A stretch of 64,000 bases of DNA from Methylophilus sp. (lineage in GTDB: Bacteria; Pseudomonadota; Gammaproteobacteria; Burkholderiales; Methylophilaceae), in assembly GCA_030696695.1 (NCBI GenBank), contig JAUYRP010000021.1, forward strand, positions 1-64,000, read 5' to 3'. Every line of letters starts with the position of its first letter. Within the stretch, counting starts at the first letter, position 1. The notes under the pieces were generated by a model that was given only the letters and a program-made list of their open reading frames with translations, was not told where the DNA came from and searched no databases. A program made the position numbers and the translations under genes. Below are positions 46,578 through 55,453 of the stretch, piece by piece.

Positions 46578-47865
46578 TACGTTGCTAGATACCCATATCG
46601 ACATTCAACGTAGACGCCTATTGCAGGCAACTGCATGCGCAACTACATTGCTTTCAGCCAACGTCGGTATGGCAAAAGCCAGTAAACCGCCAATTGGCCG
46701 TGTAGTGATTATTGGTGGTGGCTATGCAGGCACAACGGCCGCCAAATACATCCGTATGTGGAGTTTGGGCAATATTGAAACAATCGTCATCGAGCAATCC
46801 AGCCAATTTGTTTCATGCCCGCTGAGCAACCTAGTGCTTGGGGGTAGTAAAACCATTCATGACCTTACTTTTGGTTATGACTTAGTATCGAAGCATCATG
46901 GCATTCAATGGGTGAAAGACCATGTGATTGGCGTAGACACAAAGGCTAAGCGCATACGGATGGCGCGTGGTGAATTGTTTTATGACCGACTGATTGTGGC
47001 GCCAGGTATTGACGTGAACTATGAAAAAACACCTAATTTAGCGAGCGCAGAAGTGCAAGCCATTATTCCACATGCGTGGAAAGCTGGCTGGCAAACCGTC
47101 AATTTACGTAAACAATTAGAAGCAATGCCAGATGGTGGCGTATTTGTAATGACGGTACCAAGAGCCCCCTATCGCTGTCCGCCGGGTCCATATGAGCGTG
47201 CGTGCCAAGTTGCCAGTTACTTTAAAGTGCACAAACCCCGCAGCAAAGTAATCGTGCTAGATGCCAACCCTGAAATCACTTCTAAAAAGGGGTTATTTAA
47301 TCAATCATTTACGCACACTTACGCGGGCATTGTCGATTACCGTCCAAACAATGAAATTGTGTCTGTCGATATCTCCTCTAAAACCGTTACCACTGAGTTT
47401 GAGCAGGTGAAAGCAGATGTGCTTAATGTCATTCCTGCCCAAAGCGCAGGAAAAATCGCTCAAATGATGGCGCTGAATAATATTGACCAGCGCTGGTGCG
47501 AGGTGGATTTTTTAACTTACACCTCTGTACTCGATAGCCATGTACATGTGATTGGTGATAGCGTTTCTGCGGGTTTGCCGAAGTCCGCCCATATGGCGAC
47601 CTCTCATGCACGCGTCTGTGCTGCGGCGATTGTGGCACTGATGAGTGGAGACCAGCCTGATCCTTTGCCTGTATTTGCCAATACTTGTTACAGCTTTGTT
47701 GACGACAAACAAGCCATCCATGTGGCGAACGTTTATCGCTATGATCCATCAAAAAAAATCATGGTATCGGCAGAAGGTGGCGGCGTATCAATAGCAGCTT
47801 CTGCACAAGAAGGACAATACGCCTTTGCGTGGGCCAATAACATTTGGTCTGATGTGTTAACCTAA
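46567..47865 (+). CDS. fccB: flavocytochrome c sulfide dehydrogenase-type flavoprotein
   Basis: 432 residues. A Tat-like signal (RRRLLQATACATTLLSANVGMA) precedes the FAD site VVIIGGGYAGTTAAKYI (residues about 47-60). Cysteines in YRCPPGPYERAC and NTCYSF could form the redox disulfide near the flavin. The family oxidises sulfide in the periplasm and passes electrons to cytochrome c. The substrate here is not proven; related flavoproteins may act on other sulfur compounds. It overlaps the upstream cytochrome gene by 11 bases, the usual operon arrangement. Confidence 0.9.
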   Translation: MANNTLLDTHIDIQRRRLLQATACATTLLSANVGMAKASKPPIGRVVIIGGGYAGTTAAKYIRMWSLGNIETIVIEQSSQFVSCPLSNLVLGGSKTIHDLTFGYDLVSKHHGIQWVKDHVIGVDTKAKRIRMARGELFYDRLIVAPGIDVNYEKTPNLASAEVQAIIPHAWKAGWQTVNLRKQLEAMPDGGVFVMTVPRAPYRCPPGPYERACQVASYFKVHKPRSKVIVLDANPEITSKKGLFNQSFTHTYAGIVDYRPNNEIVSVDISSKTVTTEFEQVKADVLNVIPAQSAGKIAQMMALNNIDQRWCEVDFLTYTSVLDSHVHVIGDSVSAGLPKSAHMATSHARVCAAAIVALMSGDQPDPLPVFANTCYSFVDDKQAIHVANVYRYDPSKKIMVSAEGGGVSIAASAQEGQYAFAWANNIWSDVLT

Positions 47866-47900
47866 TTTTCTGCACTGGCAAAACATCATTGGAGAACTGA

Positions 47901-49100
47901 ATGAAGACTTTTAAATGGCCACGCTTAGTCATATTGGGGGTGTTGTTAAGCGTATGCTTGGTCAGTTACGGTCGTATATTCGACCCCAAACCTGACTTGG
48001 CCAAATTAACGTTGCCCGCTGGTTTTACTATCCAAGTATTCAGTCAACTAGCCAGCCAATTTGGGCAACCTAGAATGATGACATTTGATGCACAAGGAAA
48101 CTTGTATGTTGCCATCCCGTCTTCTGGTCAAGTATTGATGTTACGAGATAGCAATGCAGATGGCGTTGCTGAGACTCCTATTGTTGTAGCGAGGAATCTA
48201 AACGCGCCCAACAGCCTTACTTTTGTTGGTGATGCTATGCTGGTGTCCAATCAAGATGGCATTGTGAAGCTGACTAAAACCAATACTGGATGGTCAGCGC
48301 CGAAACCTTTTATTTCTGATTTGGCGGATGGTGGACATACCCTTAAAACTGTTCGATTAGGGCCAGATGGCTATTTATATTTAAACGTAGGTTCGTCTTG
48401 CAACGTGTGTGCAGAAAGTGATGCCACACGTGCCACTATTTTACGTTATACCTCTGACGGAAAACCTGCTGGTCATTTAGCCACATTAGGTAGACATGCC
48501 CCAAATGCAATTTGGGCGAGCGGTTTGCGAAACAGCCAAGGTTTTGCGTGGCACCCTGTCACAGGGGCATTTTATGCAACCAATGAGGGCGCAGATAATC
48601 GCTCTGATAAAAAAGGCGGGCGCGTGAATGACGAACTACCCCCAGAACACTTGAATATTATTGAAGGTGGTCAGCATTATGGGTGGCCCCATTGCTGGGC
48701 CGACCCTACCAATATCAACACCATGTTTGAAGACCCCAATTTTGTACCCGCTAACAAGATTTGCGCAAAAGCCAAGTCACCTGCAATCACATTTATTTCG
48801 CACTCCACACCCATAGGCATTACTTTTCTACATCAAAGTAAATTCCCTGCCGATTATCATACAGATGCCATCGTGGCATTACACGGTTCTTGGAACCGTG
48901 CGCAGCCCAGCGGCTATTCGTTGGTTCGTGTCAAATTTAAAGAAAACAAGCCAATAGCAGTAGAGCCTTTCATTACCGGCTGGTTAAACGGAAAAGAAGC
49001 TTGGGGGCGCCCAGTAGATGTTGCGGTAGGAACGGATGGCGCATTGTATGTGTCTGATGATAGTACGGGTTATATTTATCGGGTTAGCTATAGCAAATAA
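47901..49100 (+). CDS. exported PQQ-dependent sugar dehydrogenase-like beta-propeller
   Basis: 399 residues with an N-terminal signal or anchor (LVILGVLLSVCLVSY). The six-bladed propeller of the GDH/L-sorbosone dehydrogenase family is seen in LTLPAGFTIQVFSQLA, YLNVGSSCNVCAES (a C-x2-C), WASGLRNSQGFAWHP and GGQHYGWPHCW. Such enzymes may use PQQ, but many members have no tested substrate. It lies 35 bases after fccB. Confidence 0.85.
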   Translation: MKTFKWPRLVILGVLLSVCLVSYGRIFDPKPDLAKLTLPAGFTIQVFSQLASQFGQPRMMTFDAQGNLYVAIPSSGQVLMLRDSNADGVAETPIVVARNLNAPNSLTFVGDAMLVSNQDGIVKLTKTNTGWSAPKPFISDLADGGHTLKTVRLGPDGYLYLNVGSSCNVCAESDATRATILRYTSDGKPAGHLATLGRHAPNAIWASGLRNSQGFAWHPVTGAFYATNEGADNRSDKKGGRVNDELPPEHLNIIEGGQHYGWPHCWADPTNINTMFEDPNFVPANKICAKAKSPAITFISHSTPIGITFLHQSKFPADYHTDAIVALHGSWNRAQPSGYSLVRVKFKENKPIAVEPFITGWLNGKEAWGRPVDVAVGTDGALYVSDDSTGYIYRVSYSK

Positions 49101-49142
49101 TAATGAGCAAGCTCATATCCCATTTGGAGAAAGCGTATCAAC

Positions 49143-49727
49143 ATGAAATTGATTAGCAGTATTGTTTTTTCACTCATTGTGTCAACAAGCGCCATGGCAG
49201 AGCCCACTCTGATGCCAGGCAATATTGCTGTGCATATTGCGCAAGTGCACTACGAACACCCTACCCGTTTATTGCACCCCTATCTAGATGTATGGCATAT
49301 GAAGGGTCCGTTAGCCCAAAAGGCAGCTACTGCCACCTTAAACAAACATTTTGCAAATGCACAATGGTGTGATCAAGCCAAGAGTGCAGCTGTGGTGGTG
49401 TTTTTAGAACCACACATGTTTTATAACCCCCAACTCAATGTATACCATGGCGAATTCATTGCTAAAGTGTTCACACAAACAGGGGGCATTGGTCATGTTG
49501 AACCTGCTATGCTAAAGATCAAAAAGCAAGCGCAACAAATTGGCCCTTTAACTATCAAACCAGATTTTTATATGGATAAAGCCTATGTAAAAGCCATGGA
49601 AAAAGTCATCAAAGAATTAAAAGCAAGTCCAGCTTTCACCAGTGCGTTGAATGTCAGAATGGCTAAAAACGTAGAGACCATTTGCCCTGCACTAGATGAA
49701 TTGCCGATCAGCAAGCTATACTATTAA
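49143..49727 (+). CDS. exported protein of unknown function
   Basis: 194 residues with a signal peptide (MKLISSIVFSLIVSTSAMA). The mature part has several His, Tyr and Trp residues (HIAQVHYEHPTRLLHPYLDVWHMKG) and a late helical region (YVKAMEKVIKELKASPAF). It has two cysteines in the mature part. I do not recognise the family. It lies between two propeller genes in the same run, so it is likely part of the same exported module. Confidence 0.7.
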   Translation: MKLISSIVFSLIVSTSAMAEPTLMPGNIAVHIAQVHYEHPTRLLHPYLDVWHMKGPLAQKAATATLNKHFANAQWCDQAKSAAVVVFLEPHMFYNPQLNVYHGEFIAKVFTQTGGIGHVEPAMLKIKKQAQQIGPLTIKPDFYMDKAYVKAMEKVIKELKASPAFTSALNVRMAKNVETICPALDELPISKLYY

Positions 49728-49789
49728 AGCTAAGATATTTAGAAGCTCACATATTCCGTTTTTAACCTTCACATTATTGGCCAAACTCT

Positions 49790-50638
49790 ATGAAAACACT
49801 CATTGCATTACTCGCTTTACCAATATTAGTTTTACTTAGCGCTACCTCCGTCATAGCAAAAGAGCCTGTACCAACCAATATCAAAGGATTAAAGTCACCT
49901 GAATCTGTCGTACAAGACAAAGATGGCATCACTTACATCACTGAAATTGGCGAGTTCGATAAAGATGGTGATGGGCAAATCACCAAAGTAGATAAAAAAG
50001 GCAATATCACGGTGTTTGCCAAGGGCATGGATGACCCAAAAGGCATTGTCATGGTGGGTAAGAATCTTTATGTGGCTGACAAGACGCGCGTATTGGAAGT
50101 AAACCCAGATGGCACTTGGCAAGTATATGGCGCACAAATGGCATTCCCAAGCACACCCGTATTTTTGAATGATATCGAAGCTGATAAATTGGGTAATTTG
50201 TATGTGAGCGACAGTGGCTCATTAAAAGATGGCGGCCAAATTTACAAAATTGCAAAAGATGGCATCATCACAATTATTGCGGATAGCAAAAACCCAGACA
50301 TCCTAGCGCCGAATGGCCTGTTATTTGAAGGTCGCAATCAAATGCTTTCCGTCGATTTTGAGTCTGGTATTTTATATCGCGTCAATCTTGCCAATGGTGC
50401 AACCACTAAGGTAGCTGATGGATTTGGTGGTGGCGATGGCATTGTCAAAACAAAATCTGGAAAAGTGTATATCAGTGATTGGAAAAACGGAGTCATCAAT
50501 CAATTGAGTGGTGGGAAAGCACGTTTATTTCAAAGCGGACTTACTAGCGCGGCTGACATGGCCTTAAGCGCAGATGGTAAATATTTAATCGTGCCATTAA
50601 TGAAGCTTGGTGAAGTCATATTTATCGAACTCAAGTAA
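49790..50638 (+). CDS. exported SMP-30/gluconolactonase-like beta-propeller
   Basis: 282 residues with a signal peptide (cleavage near residue 23, VIAKEP). NHL/SMP-30-type blades are seen in LKSPESVVQDKDGITYITEIGEFDKDGDGQ, FLNDIEADKLGNLYVSDSG and APNGLLFEGRNQMLSVDF (quoted in part). The second segment contains a possible calcium loop. It is likely a lactonase or a binding scaffold; the substrate is unknown. It is the sixth exported protein of the run. Confidence 0.82.
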   Translation: MKTLIALLALPILVLLSATSVIAKEPVPTNIKGLKSPESVVQDKDGITYITEIGEFDKDGDGQITKVDKKGNITVFAKGMDDPKGIVMVGKNLYVADKTRVLEVNPDGTWQVYGAQMAFPSTPVFLNDIEADKLGNLYVSDSGSLKDGGQIYKIAKDGIITIIADSKNPDILAPNGLLFEGRNQMLSVDFESGILYRVNLANGATTKVADGFGGGDGIVKTKSGKVYISDWKNGVINQLSGGKARLFQSGLTSAADMALSADGKYLIVPLMKLGEVIFIELK

Positions 50639-50653
50639 TCTAAACCTAGCGCA

Positions 50654-51466
50654 TTGAAATCTCGTTGTTATTTAGAATCCGTTGAGTTGCGCGCGAGCGC
50701 GCTCAATTGGTTAATTGCCACCTCGCCTTCAAAAAAAGCACAAGGCGTCATTGCTCTTTACAGCGCCTACAGCAACCAGCAGATCGAAATAGCGCCAGAA
50801 GAAAATATCGAATGCAGTAGCAAGATTCCAGGGCGGCCAGAAAAACCAACCCTGGTTTCACCGCTCGAAGTCAAAAAGCGTTCGATGCGCACCATTGAGG
50901 GCCGCGCTGCATTGGTGCATGCGCTTGCCCATATTGAGTTTAATGCGATTAATTTAGCGCTGGACGCCATTTGGCGTTTTGCCAACATGCCTAAGGCGTA
51001 TTATGCAGATTGGCTTAAAGTAGCTGCAGAAGAGGCTTATCACTTTAGTTTACTCAATGCGCACTTGAACACACTGGGGTTCACTTACGGCGATTTTTCT
51101 GGCCATAACAGCCTGTGGGAAATGGTTGAGCGCACGCAAGATGATGTGCTGGCAAGAATGGCACTGGTGCCTAGAACCATGGAAGCGCGGGGCTTAGACG
51201 CTAGCTTACCTTTGCGTAATAAATTAGCGCAAGCTGGTGATAAGGCTGCCGCAGACATTCTGGATATTATTTTGCGTGATGAAATTGGTCATGTAGCCAT
51301 AGGCAACCATTGGTTTAATTGGTTGTGCACGCAGCGTGGCATAGACCCCATTGAAACGTTCGCTGCGCTATGTGTGCAATACAAGGCACCCAAATTAAAG
51401 CCGCCATTTAACATGGATGCAAGACGTTTAGCGGGCTTTAGCGAAGACGAACTAGCGCTGCTCTAA
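50654..51466 (+). CDS. DUF455 ferritin-like protein
   Basis: 270 residues from a TTG at 50654, 15 bases after the upstream gene. DUF455 proteins are helical bundles related to di-iron hydroxylases such as MiaE. Metal-ligand-like segments are LAHIEFNAINLALDA, AAEEAYHFSLLNAHLNTLGF and ILRDEIGHVAIGNHWF, giving the E...ExxH pattern twice. It has no signal peptide, so it is cytoplasmic, unlike the six proteins before it. The function is unproven. Confidence 0.88.
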   Translation: MKSRCYLESVELRASALNWLIATSPSKKAQGVIALYSAYSNQQIEIAPEENIECSSKIPGRPEKPTLVSPLEVKKRSMRTIEGRAALVHALAHIEFNAINLALDAIWRFANMPKAYYADWLKVAAEEAYHFSLLNAHLNTLGFTYGDFSGHNSLWEMVERTQDDVLARMALVPRTMEARGLDASLPLRNKLAQAGDKAAADILDIILRDEIGHVAIGNHWFNWLCTQRGIDPIETFAALCVQYKAPKLKPPFNMDARRLAGFSEDELALL

Positions 51467-51474
51467 ATAACAGC

Positions 51475-52314
51475 TTATGTGGTTAGCAAATAGATGACGC
51501 CATCTAACCCACTGAAATTTAAGGCGTAAGTGGCTTTTTCTTGTACCACTGGTTTTGCGTGATACGCTATGCCTATACCTGCAGAGGCCATCATCACCAA
51601 ATCATTGGCGCCATCACCAATAGCGATGGTTTGATGTGCTTCTAATCCCAATTGGTCGCGCAACTTCACTAATTCATCGGCTTTGCGCTGCGCATCAACC
51701 ACTTCACCAACGATATGTCCAGTCAGCTTGCCATCGATTATTTCCAGCGTATTCGATACCGCATAATCCAACCCCAATGCGGCCTGCACATAGTTGGCAA
51801 AAAAGGTGAATCCGCCAGAAACCACCATAGTTTTAATGCCATTGGCTTTACAAGCATCTATCCAAAGTTTGGCGCCAGGATTGAACTGCAAACGCTCATC
51901 AATCACACGCTGCAAGGCTTCTTCCGGCAGGCCTTTTAACAAGGCCACCCGTTTTCGCAAACTAGCCGCAAAGTCCAATTCACCACGCATAGCTGCCTCA
52001 GTAATGGCTGATATTTGTGGTTTGATGCCCATCATATCGGCAATTTCATCGATGCATTCGATGCTTATCAATGTGGAATCCATATCCATCACACACACAC
52101 CAAAATTGCCCAAGCGTTGTGTATCAGGCACTAAAGCACAGTCGATTTTTTGGTCTGCACAAAATTGTTTAACAGTATCAACATTGGTGAGTTGAGTAGG
52201 CAAATAATAAGCATATTCACCAACCTGCATAAACTGGGTATGTCCGCCAATTAATCGATGAATATGGGTAAGATGGGCAACACTGAGCTGACGACCTTGC
52301 ACAACAAGACGCAT
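51475..52314 (-). CDS. serB: phosphoserine phosphatase
   Basis: 279 residues from the ATG at 52314; a TTG seven codons upstream is less likely. HAD-family motifs are clear: DMDSTLISIE (nucleophile Asp near residue 77), the TMVVSGGFTFF Ser motif, and AIGDGANDLVMMASAG for motif IV. It performs the last step of serine synthesis. An N-terminal regulatory half precedes the catalytic half. It converges with the DUF455 gene. Confidence 0.96.
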   Translation of the reverse strand: MRLVVQGRQLSVAHLTHIHRLIGGHTQFMQVGEYAYYLPTQLTNVDTVKQFCADQKIDCALVPDTQRLGNFGVCVMDMDSTLISIECIDEIADMMGIKPQISAITEAAMRGELDFAASLRKRVALLKGLPEEALQRVIDERLQFNPGAKLWIDACKANGIKTMVVSGGFTFFANYVQAALGLDYAVSNTLEIIDGKLTGHIVGEVVDAQRKADELVKLRDQLGLEAHQTIAIGDGANDLVMMASAGIGIAYHAKPVVQEKATYALNFSGLDGVIYLLTT

Positions 52315-52373
52315 AAATGCACTCACAAAATACAAAAAACAAAATTATAGCAGTTCACCTTGCCTAAACATTT

Positions 52374-52397
52374 AAATAGGGAAATTCGCCCCTATTT
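52374..52397. other. hairpin in the serB divergent region
   Basis: AAATAGGG and CCCTATTT form an 8-bp perfect stem with an 8-base loop, about 60 bases upstream of serB and 70 bases before the membrane cytochrome gene. It may be an operator or a leader hairpin. Confidence 0.35.
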
Positions 52398-52466
52398 ATC
52401 GTGCTGTTCTCGAATTTATTTTTTAGGCTTTGAGTGTTATGCTTCAACTGTTTTGTAGTTTAACCA

Positions 52467-53255
52467 ATGATTGGAACCTATATGAAGTCTACCCCACCCG
52501 CCAACCTTACCTGGCTCAATTTACCCAATTTGCCTTGGCCACTCAAAGCATTATTTGCTGGCTATCTGTTAGTCATTGGTGTGGGCTTATGTATGGCAGG
52601 TTTGCAAATCATGCTCACGCATGGCATGGCAGATGGCAAATTAGGTCTCTCCAAAAACGATATCGTCTACAGCTATTATGGTGATAAAAACAATAGCAAG
52701 CTCGCGAGCAAGCTCAACGGCTCCATGATTGATAAGGCACCGTTAGCCGCGCGTCAAGACATAATTAAGTGGGCAGTCGAAGGCGCACCTGAAGAAAAAT
52801 GGGAATCACACTACAAAGGCGTTTTTGCACAACACTGTATTATGTGTCACAGTCAGATTCCAGGTATTCCAGACTTCACGAAATTTGAAGAGGTGAAAAA
52901 AGTCGCAGCCACCAATCAAGGCGCCACCATCAGCGGCCTTACACGTGTGTCACATATCCACCTATTTGGCATTAGTTTTATTTTCTTTTTCATCGGACTC
53001 ATTTTTAGTTTTGCAGTAAACGTACCCAAGACATTGAAAATAGTTGCAATTGTATTTCCGTTTGCATTTTTAATTATTGATGTATTGTCTTGGTGGCTTA
53101 CTAAACTTTCACCAAACTTTGCTTGGCTGACCATTATCGGTGGCATTGGCTATAGCCTTGCATCGACATATATGTGGTGCGTGAGCATGTATCAGATGTT
53201 TATCTTGTCTCGAAACGGTAAGGTTTACGGTAACGCGTGGGAACAAGACTTGTAA
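52467..53255 (+). CDS. membrane-anchored c-type heme protein
   Basis: Up to 262 residues; the start could be the ATG at 52467 or at 52482. One membrane helix near residues 28-48 (ALFAGYLLVIGVGLCMAGLQIML, quoted in part) is followed by a periplasmic loop with a heme site CIMCH (Cys124, Cys127, His128) and then four helices (SFIFFFIGLIFSFAV onward). Conserved His residues in SHIHLFG near the second helix could bind another heme. I do not know the exact family; it resembles cytochrome-linked membrane proteins of respiratory chains. Confidence 0.75.
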   Translation: MIGTYMKSTPPANLTWLNLPNLPWPLKALFAGYLLVIGVGLCMAGLQIMLTHGMADGKLGLSKNDIVYSYYGDKNNSKLASKLNGSMIDKAPLAARQDIIKWAVEGAPEEKWESHYKGVFAQHCIMCHSQIPGIPDFTKFEEVKKVAATNQGATISGLTRVSHIHLFGISFIFFFIGLIFSFAVNVPKTLKIVAIVFPFAFLIIDVLSWWLTKLSPNFAWLTIIGGIGYSLASTYMWCVSMYQMFILSRNGKVYGNAWEQDL

Positions 53256-53278
53256 CTGTGCTTCACTTTTTTCCAAGC

Positions 53279-53308
53279 AAAAGCCATGCAGCGATGCATG
53301 GCTTTTTT
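53279..53308 (+). terminator. intrinsic terminator before sucC
   Basis: AAAAGCCATGCA and TGCATGGCTTTT form a 12-bp perfect stem with loop GCGA, followed by T residues, 23 bases after the membrane cytochrome stop. Confidence 0.9.
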
Positions 53309-53376
53309 ACTAGCTTCTGACCCGCTTTTGCGCGAAAATAGCATATGAAAATAAACTATATCTAAACACGCAAAAA

Positions 53377-54552
53377 ATGAATTTACACGAATACCAAGCA
53401 AAACAACTCCTACAACGTTATGGCCTCACCACTCCGATTGGACTCGTCGTACAATCTGAAGAAGCTGCAGCCGCAGCGACCAAAGAAATCTCAGGCAATG
53501 CTTGGGTAGTCAAGGCACAAGTGCACGCTGGTGGACGTGGAAAAGCTGGCGGGGTCAAAGTGGTGAAGTCTGCGCAAGAAGCGCAAAGTGTTGCCAATGC
53601 CTTGCTTGGCAAACATCTGGTGACGTATCAGAATGCGCCCGATGGTCAGCCTGTGCATCAAGTACTAGTGGAACAAACCTTACCGATTGCACGCGAACTG
53701 TATCTTTCCATGTTGGTGGATAGAACGCTAGAGCGTGTGGTGATTGTGGCATCCAGTGCTGGCGGTATGGACATAGAGGAAATAGCCGCTACACAGCCTG
53801 AAAAAATCTTACAAGAAATATGTGATCCACTGAATGGCCTAGTCGATTATCAGGCCCGTAATCTTGCATTCGCGCTGGAGTTAGTGGGTGATCAAATCAG
53901 TGCGTTTACCAAACTGACCAAAGGGTTATACAAACTTTTCAAAGAAAATGATTTGGCATTACTAGAAATCAACCCGCTTATTGTCACTACGGATGGCAAG
54001 CTAGTTGCACTAGATTGCAAAATGACCGTGGATGACAATGCGTTGTATCGTCAAAAACCTTTGGCAGAAATGCGTGATTGGTCGCAAGATGATGCTAAAG
54101 AAGCCGAAGCACACCATGCTGGACTGAATTATATTGCGCTGAATGGCAACATTGGCTGCATGGTGAACGGTGCAGGTTTGGCCATGGCCACCATGGATTT
54201 GATCAAACTACATGGTGGTATGCCTGCAAACTTTTTGGACGTAGGCGGTGGTGCAACAGCAGAAACCGTAGCCAAAGCCTTCAAAATCATTTTAGCTGAC
54301 AAACAGGTGCGAGCCATTTTAGTGAATATCTTTGGTGGCATCATGCGTTGCGACATTATTGCCACTGGCATTATCACGGCGGTAAAAGAAGTGGGCATGA
54401 CGATACCTGTTGTCGTCCGTCTTGAAGGTACAAACGTTGAATTAGGTAAACAAATGTTACGTGAAAGTGGTTTAAATATTATCTCTGCAGAAAACTTAAC
54501 CGATGCCGCACAGCAAGCTGTCAAAGCAGTCAGCAGCGAGGTAACACAATAA
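53377..54552 (+). CDS. sucC: succinyl-CoA synthetase beta subunit (ADP-forming)
   Basis: 391 residues, ATP-grasp. It links succinyl-CoA cleavage to ATP formation. The opening [16 protein letters not shown], the [17 protein letters not shown] lysine-rich segment and GRI-type C-terminal [11 protein letters not shown] are typical. The stop overlaps the sucD ATG by one base (TAATG). Malate-CoA ligase (MtkA) is a close relative and cannot be excluded from sequence alone. Confidence 0.94.
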   Translation: MNLHEYQAKQLLQRYGLTTPIGLVVQSEEAAAAATKEISGNAWVVKAQVHAGGRGKAGGVKVVKSAQEAQSVANALLGKHLVTYQNAPDGQPVHQVLVEQTLPIARELYLSMLVDRTLERVVIVASSAGGMDIEEIAATQPEKILQEICDPLNGLVDYQARNLAFALELVGDQISAFTKLTKGLYKLFKENDLALLEINPLIVTTDGKLVALDCKMTVDDNALYRQKPLAEMRDWSQDDAKEAEAHHAGLNYIALNGNIGCMVNGAGLAMATMDLIKLHGGMPANFLDVGGGATAETVAKAFKIILADKQVRAILVNIFGGIMRCDIIATGIITAVKEVGMTIPVVVRLEGTNVELGKQMLRESGLNIISAENLTDAAQQAVKAVSSEVTQ

Positions 54553-55442
54553 TGGCAATCTTAGTCAACAAAAACACACGTGTGCTTTGCCAAGGCTTTA
54601 CTGGTAAACAAGGTACCTTCCACTCCGAACAAGCGTTAGCTTACGGCACCAAAATGGTGGGCGGCGTAACCCCAGGTAAAGGCGGTCAGCTACATTTAAA
54701 CTTGCCAGTATTTAATACGATGCGCGAAGCCGTACGCGAAACCCAAGCCAATGCCAGTGTAATTTACGTACCACCGCCTTATGCAGCAGATTCAATTCTG
54801 GAAGCATCTGATGCTGGAATTGAGTTAGTCGTTTGCATTACTGAAGGCATTCCTGTGTTAGACATGCTCAACGTGAAAGCGGCGCTTAAAGCCAATGGTA
54901 CCAAGCTGATTGGTCCTAATTGCCCAGGCGTCATTACACCAGATGAATGCAAAATTGGCATTATGCCAGGCAGCATTCATTTGCGCGGCAAGGTCGGTGT
55001 GGTATCTCGTTCTGGCACCCTCACGTATGAAGCTGTGCATCAAACGACGGCACTAGGCTTAGGTCAAACGACATGTGTAGGCATTGGTGGCGATCCCATC
55101 AAAGGCCTTAATTTTATTGAATGCCTGACCTTATTTGAGGCAGACCCTGAAACAGAAGCCATCATCATGGTGGGTGAAATTGGCGGGAGCGATGAAGAGG
55201 CAGCGGCAGACTTTATCAAACACCATGTCACTAAACCTGTCGCCGCGTATATCGCTGGCTTAACAGCGCCCAAGGGCAAGCGCATGGGTCACGCAGGTGC
55301 TATTATTTCTGGCGGTAGCGGTCGAGCAGAAGATAAAATCTTGGCACTAGAAGCATCTGGTTGCGTGGTGGCTAATTCACCAGCGCAATTAGGCGAAGCC
55401 GTATTGAAAGCCATGCAACTTAAACAACCGGTTTATTCTTAG
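54552..55442 (+). CDS. sucD: succinyl-CoA synthetase alpha subunit
   Basis: 296 residues. The CoA-binding [24 protein letters not shown] segment (in part: [16 protein letters not shown]) and the phosphohistidine in [13 protein letters not shown] are clear. It is translationally coupled to sucC. The 2-oxoglutarate dehydrogenase genes are not in the window. Confidence 0.95.
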   Translation: MAILVNKNTRVLCQGFTGKQGTFHSEQALAYGTKMVGGVTPGKGGQLHLNLPVFNTMREAVRETQANASVIYVPPPYAADSILEASDAGIELVVCITEGIPVLDMLNVKAALKANGTKLIGPNCPGVITPDECKIGIMPGSIHLRGKVGVVSRSGTLTYEAVHQTTALGLGQTTCVGIGGDPIKGLNFIECLTLFEADPETEAIIMVGEIGGSDEEAAADFIKHHVTKPVAAYIAGLTAPKGKRMGHAGAIISGGSGRAEDKILALEASGCVVANSPAQLGEAVLKAMQLKQPVYS

Positions 55443-55453
55443 GGCAACTATTT

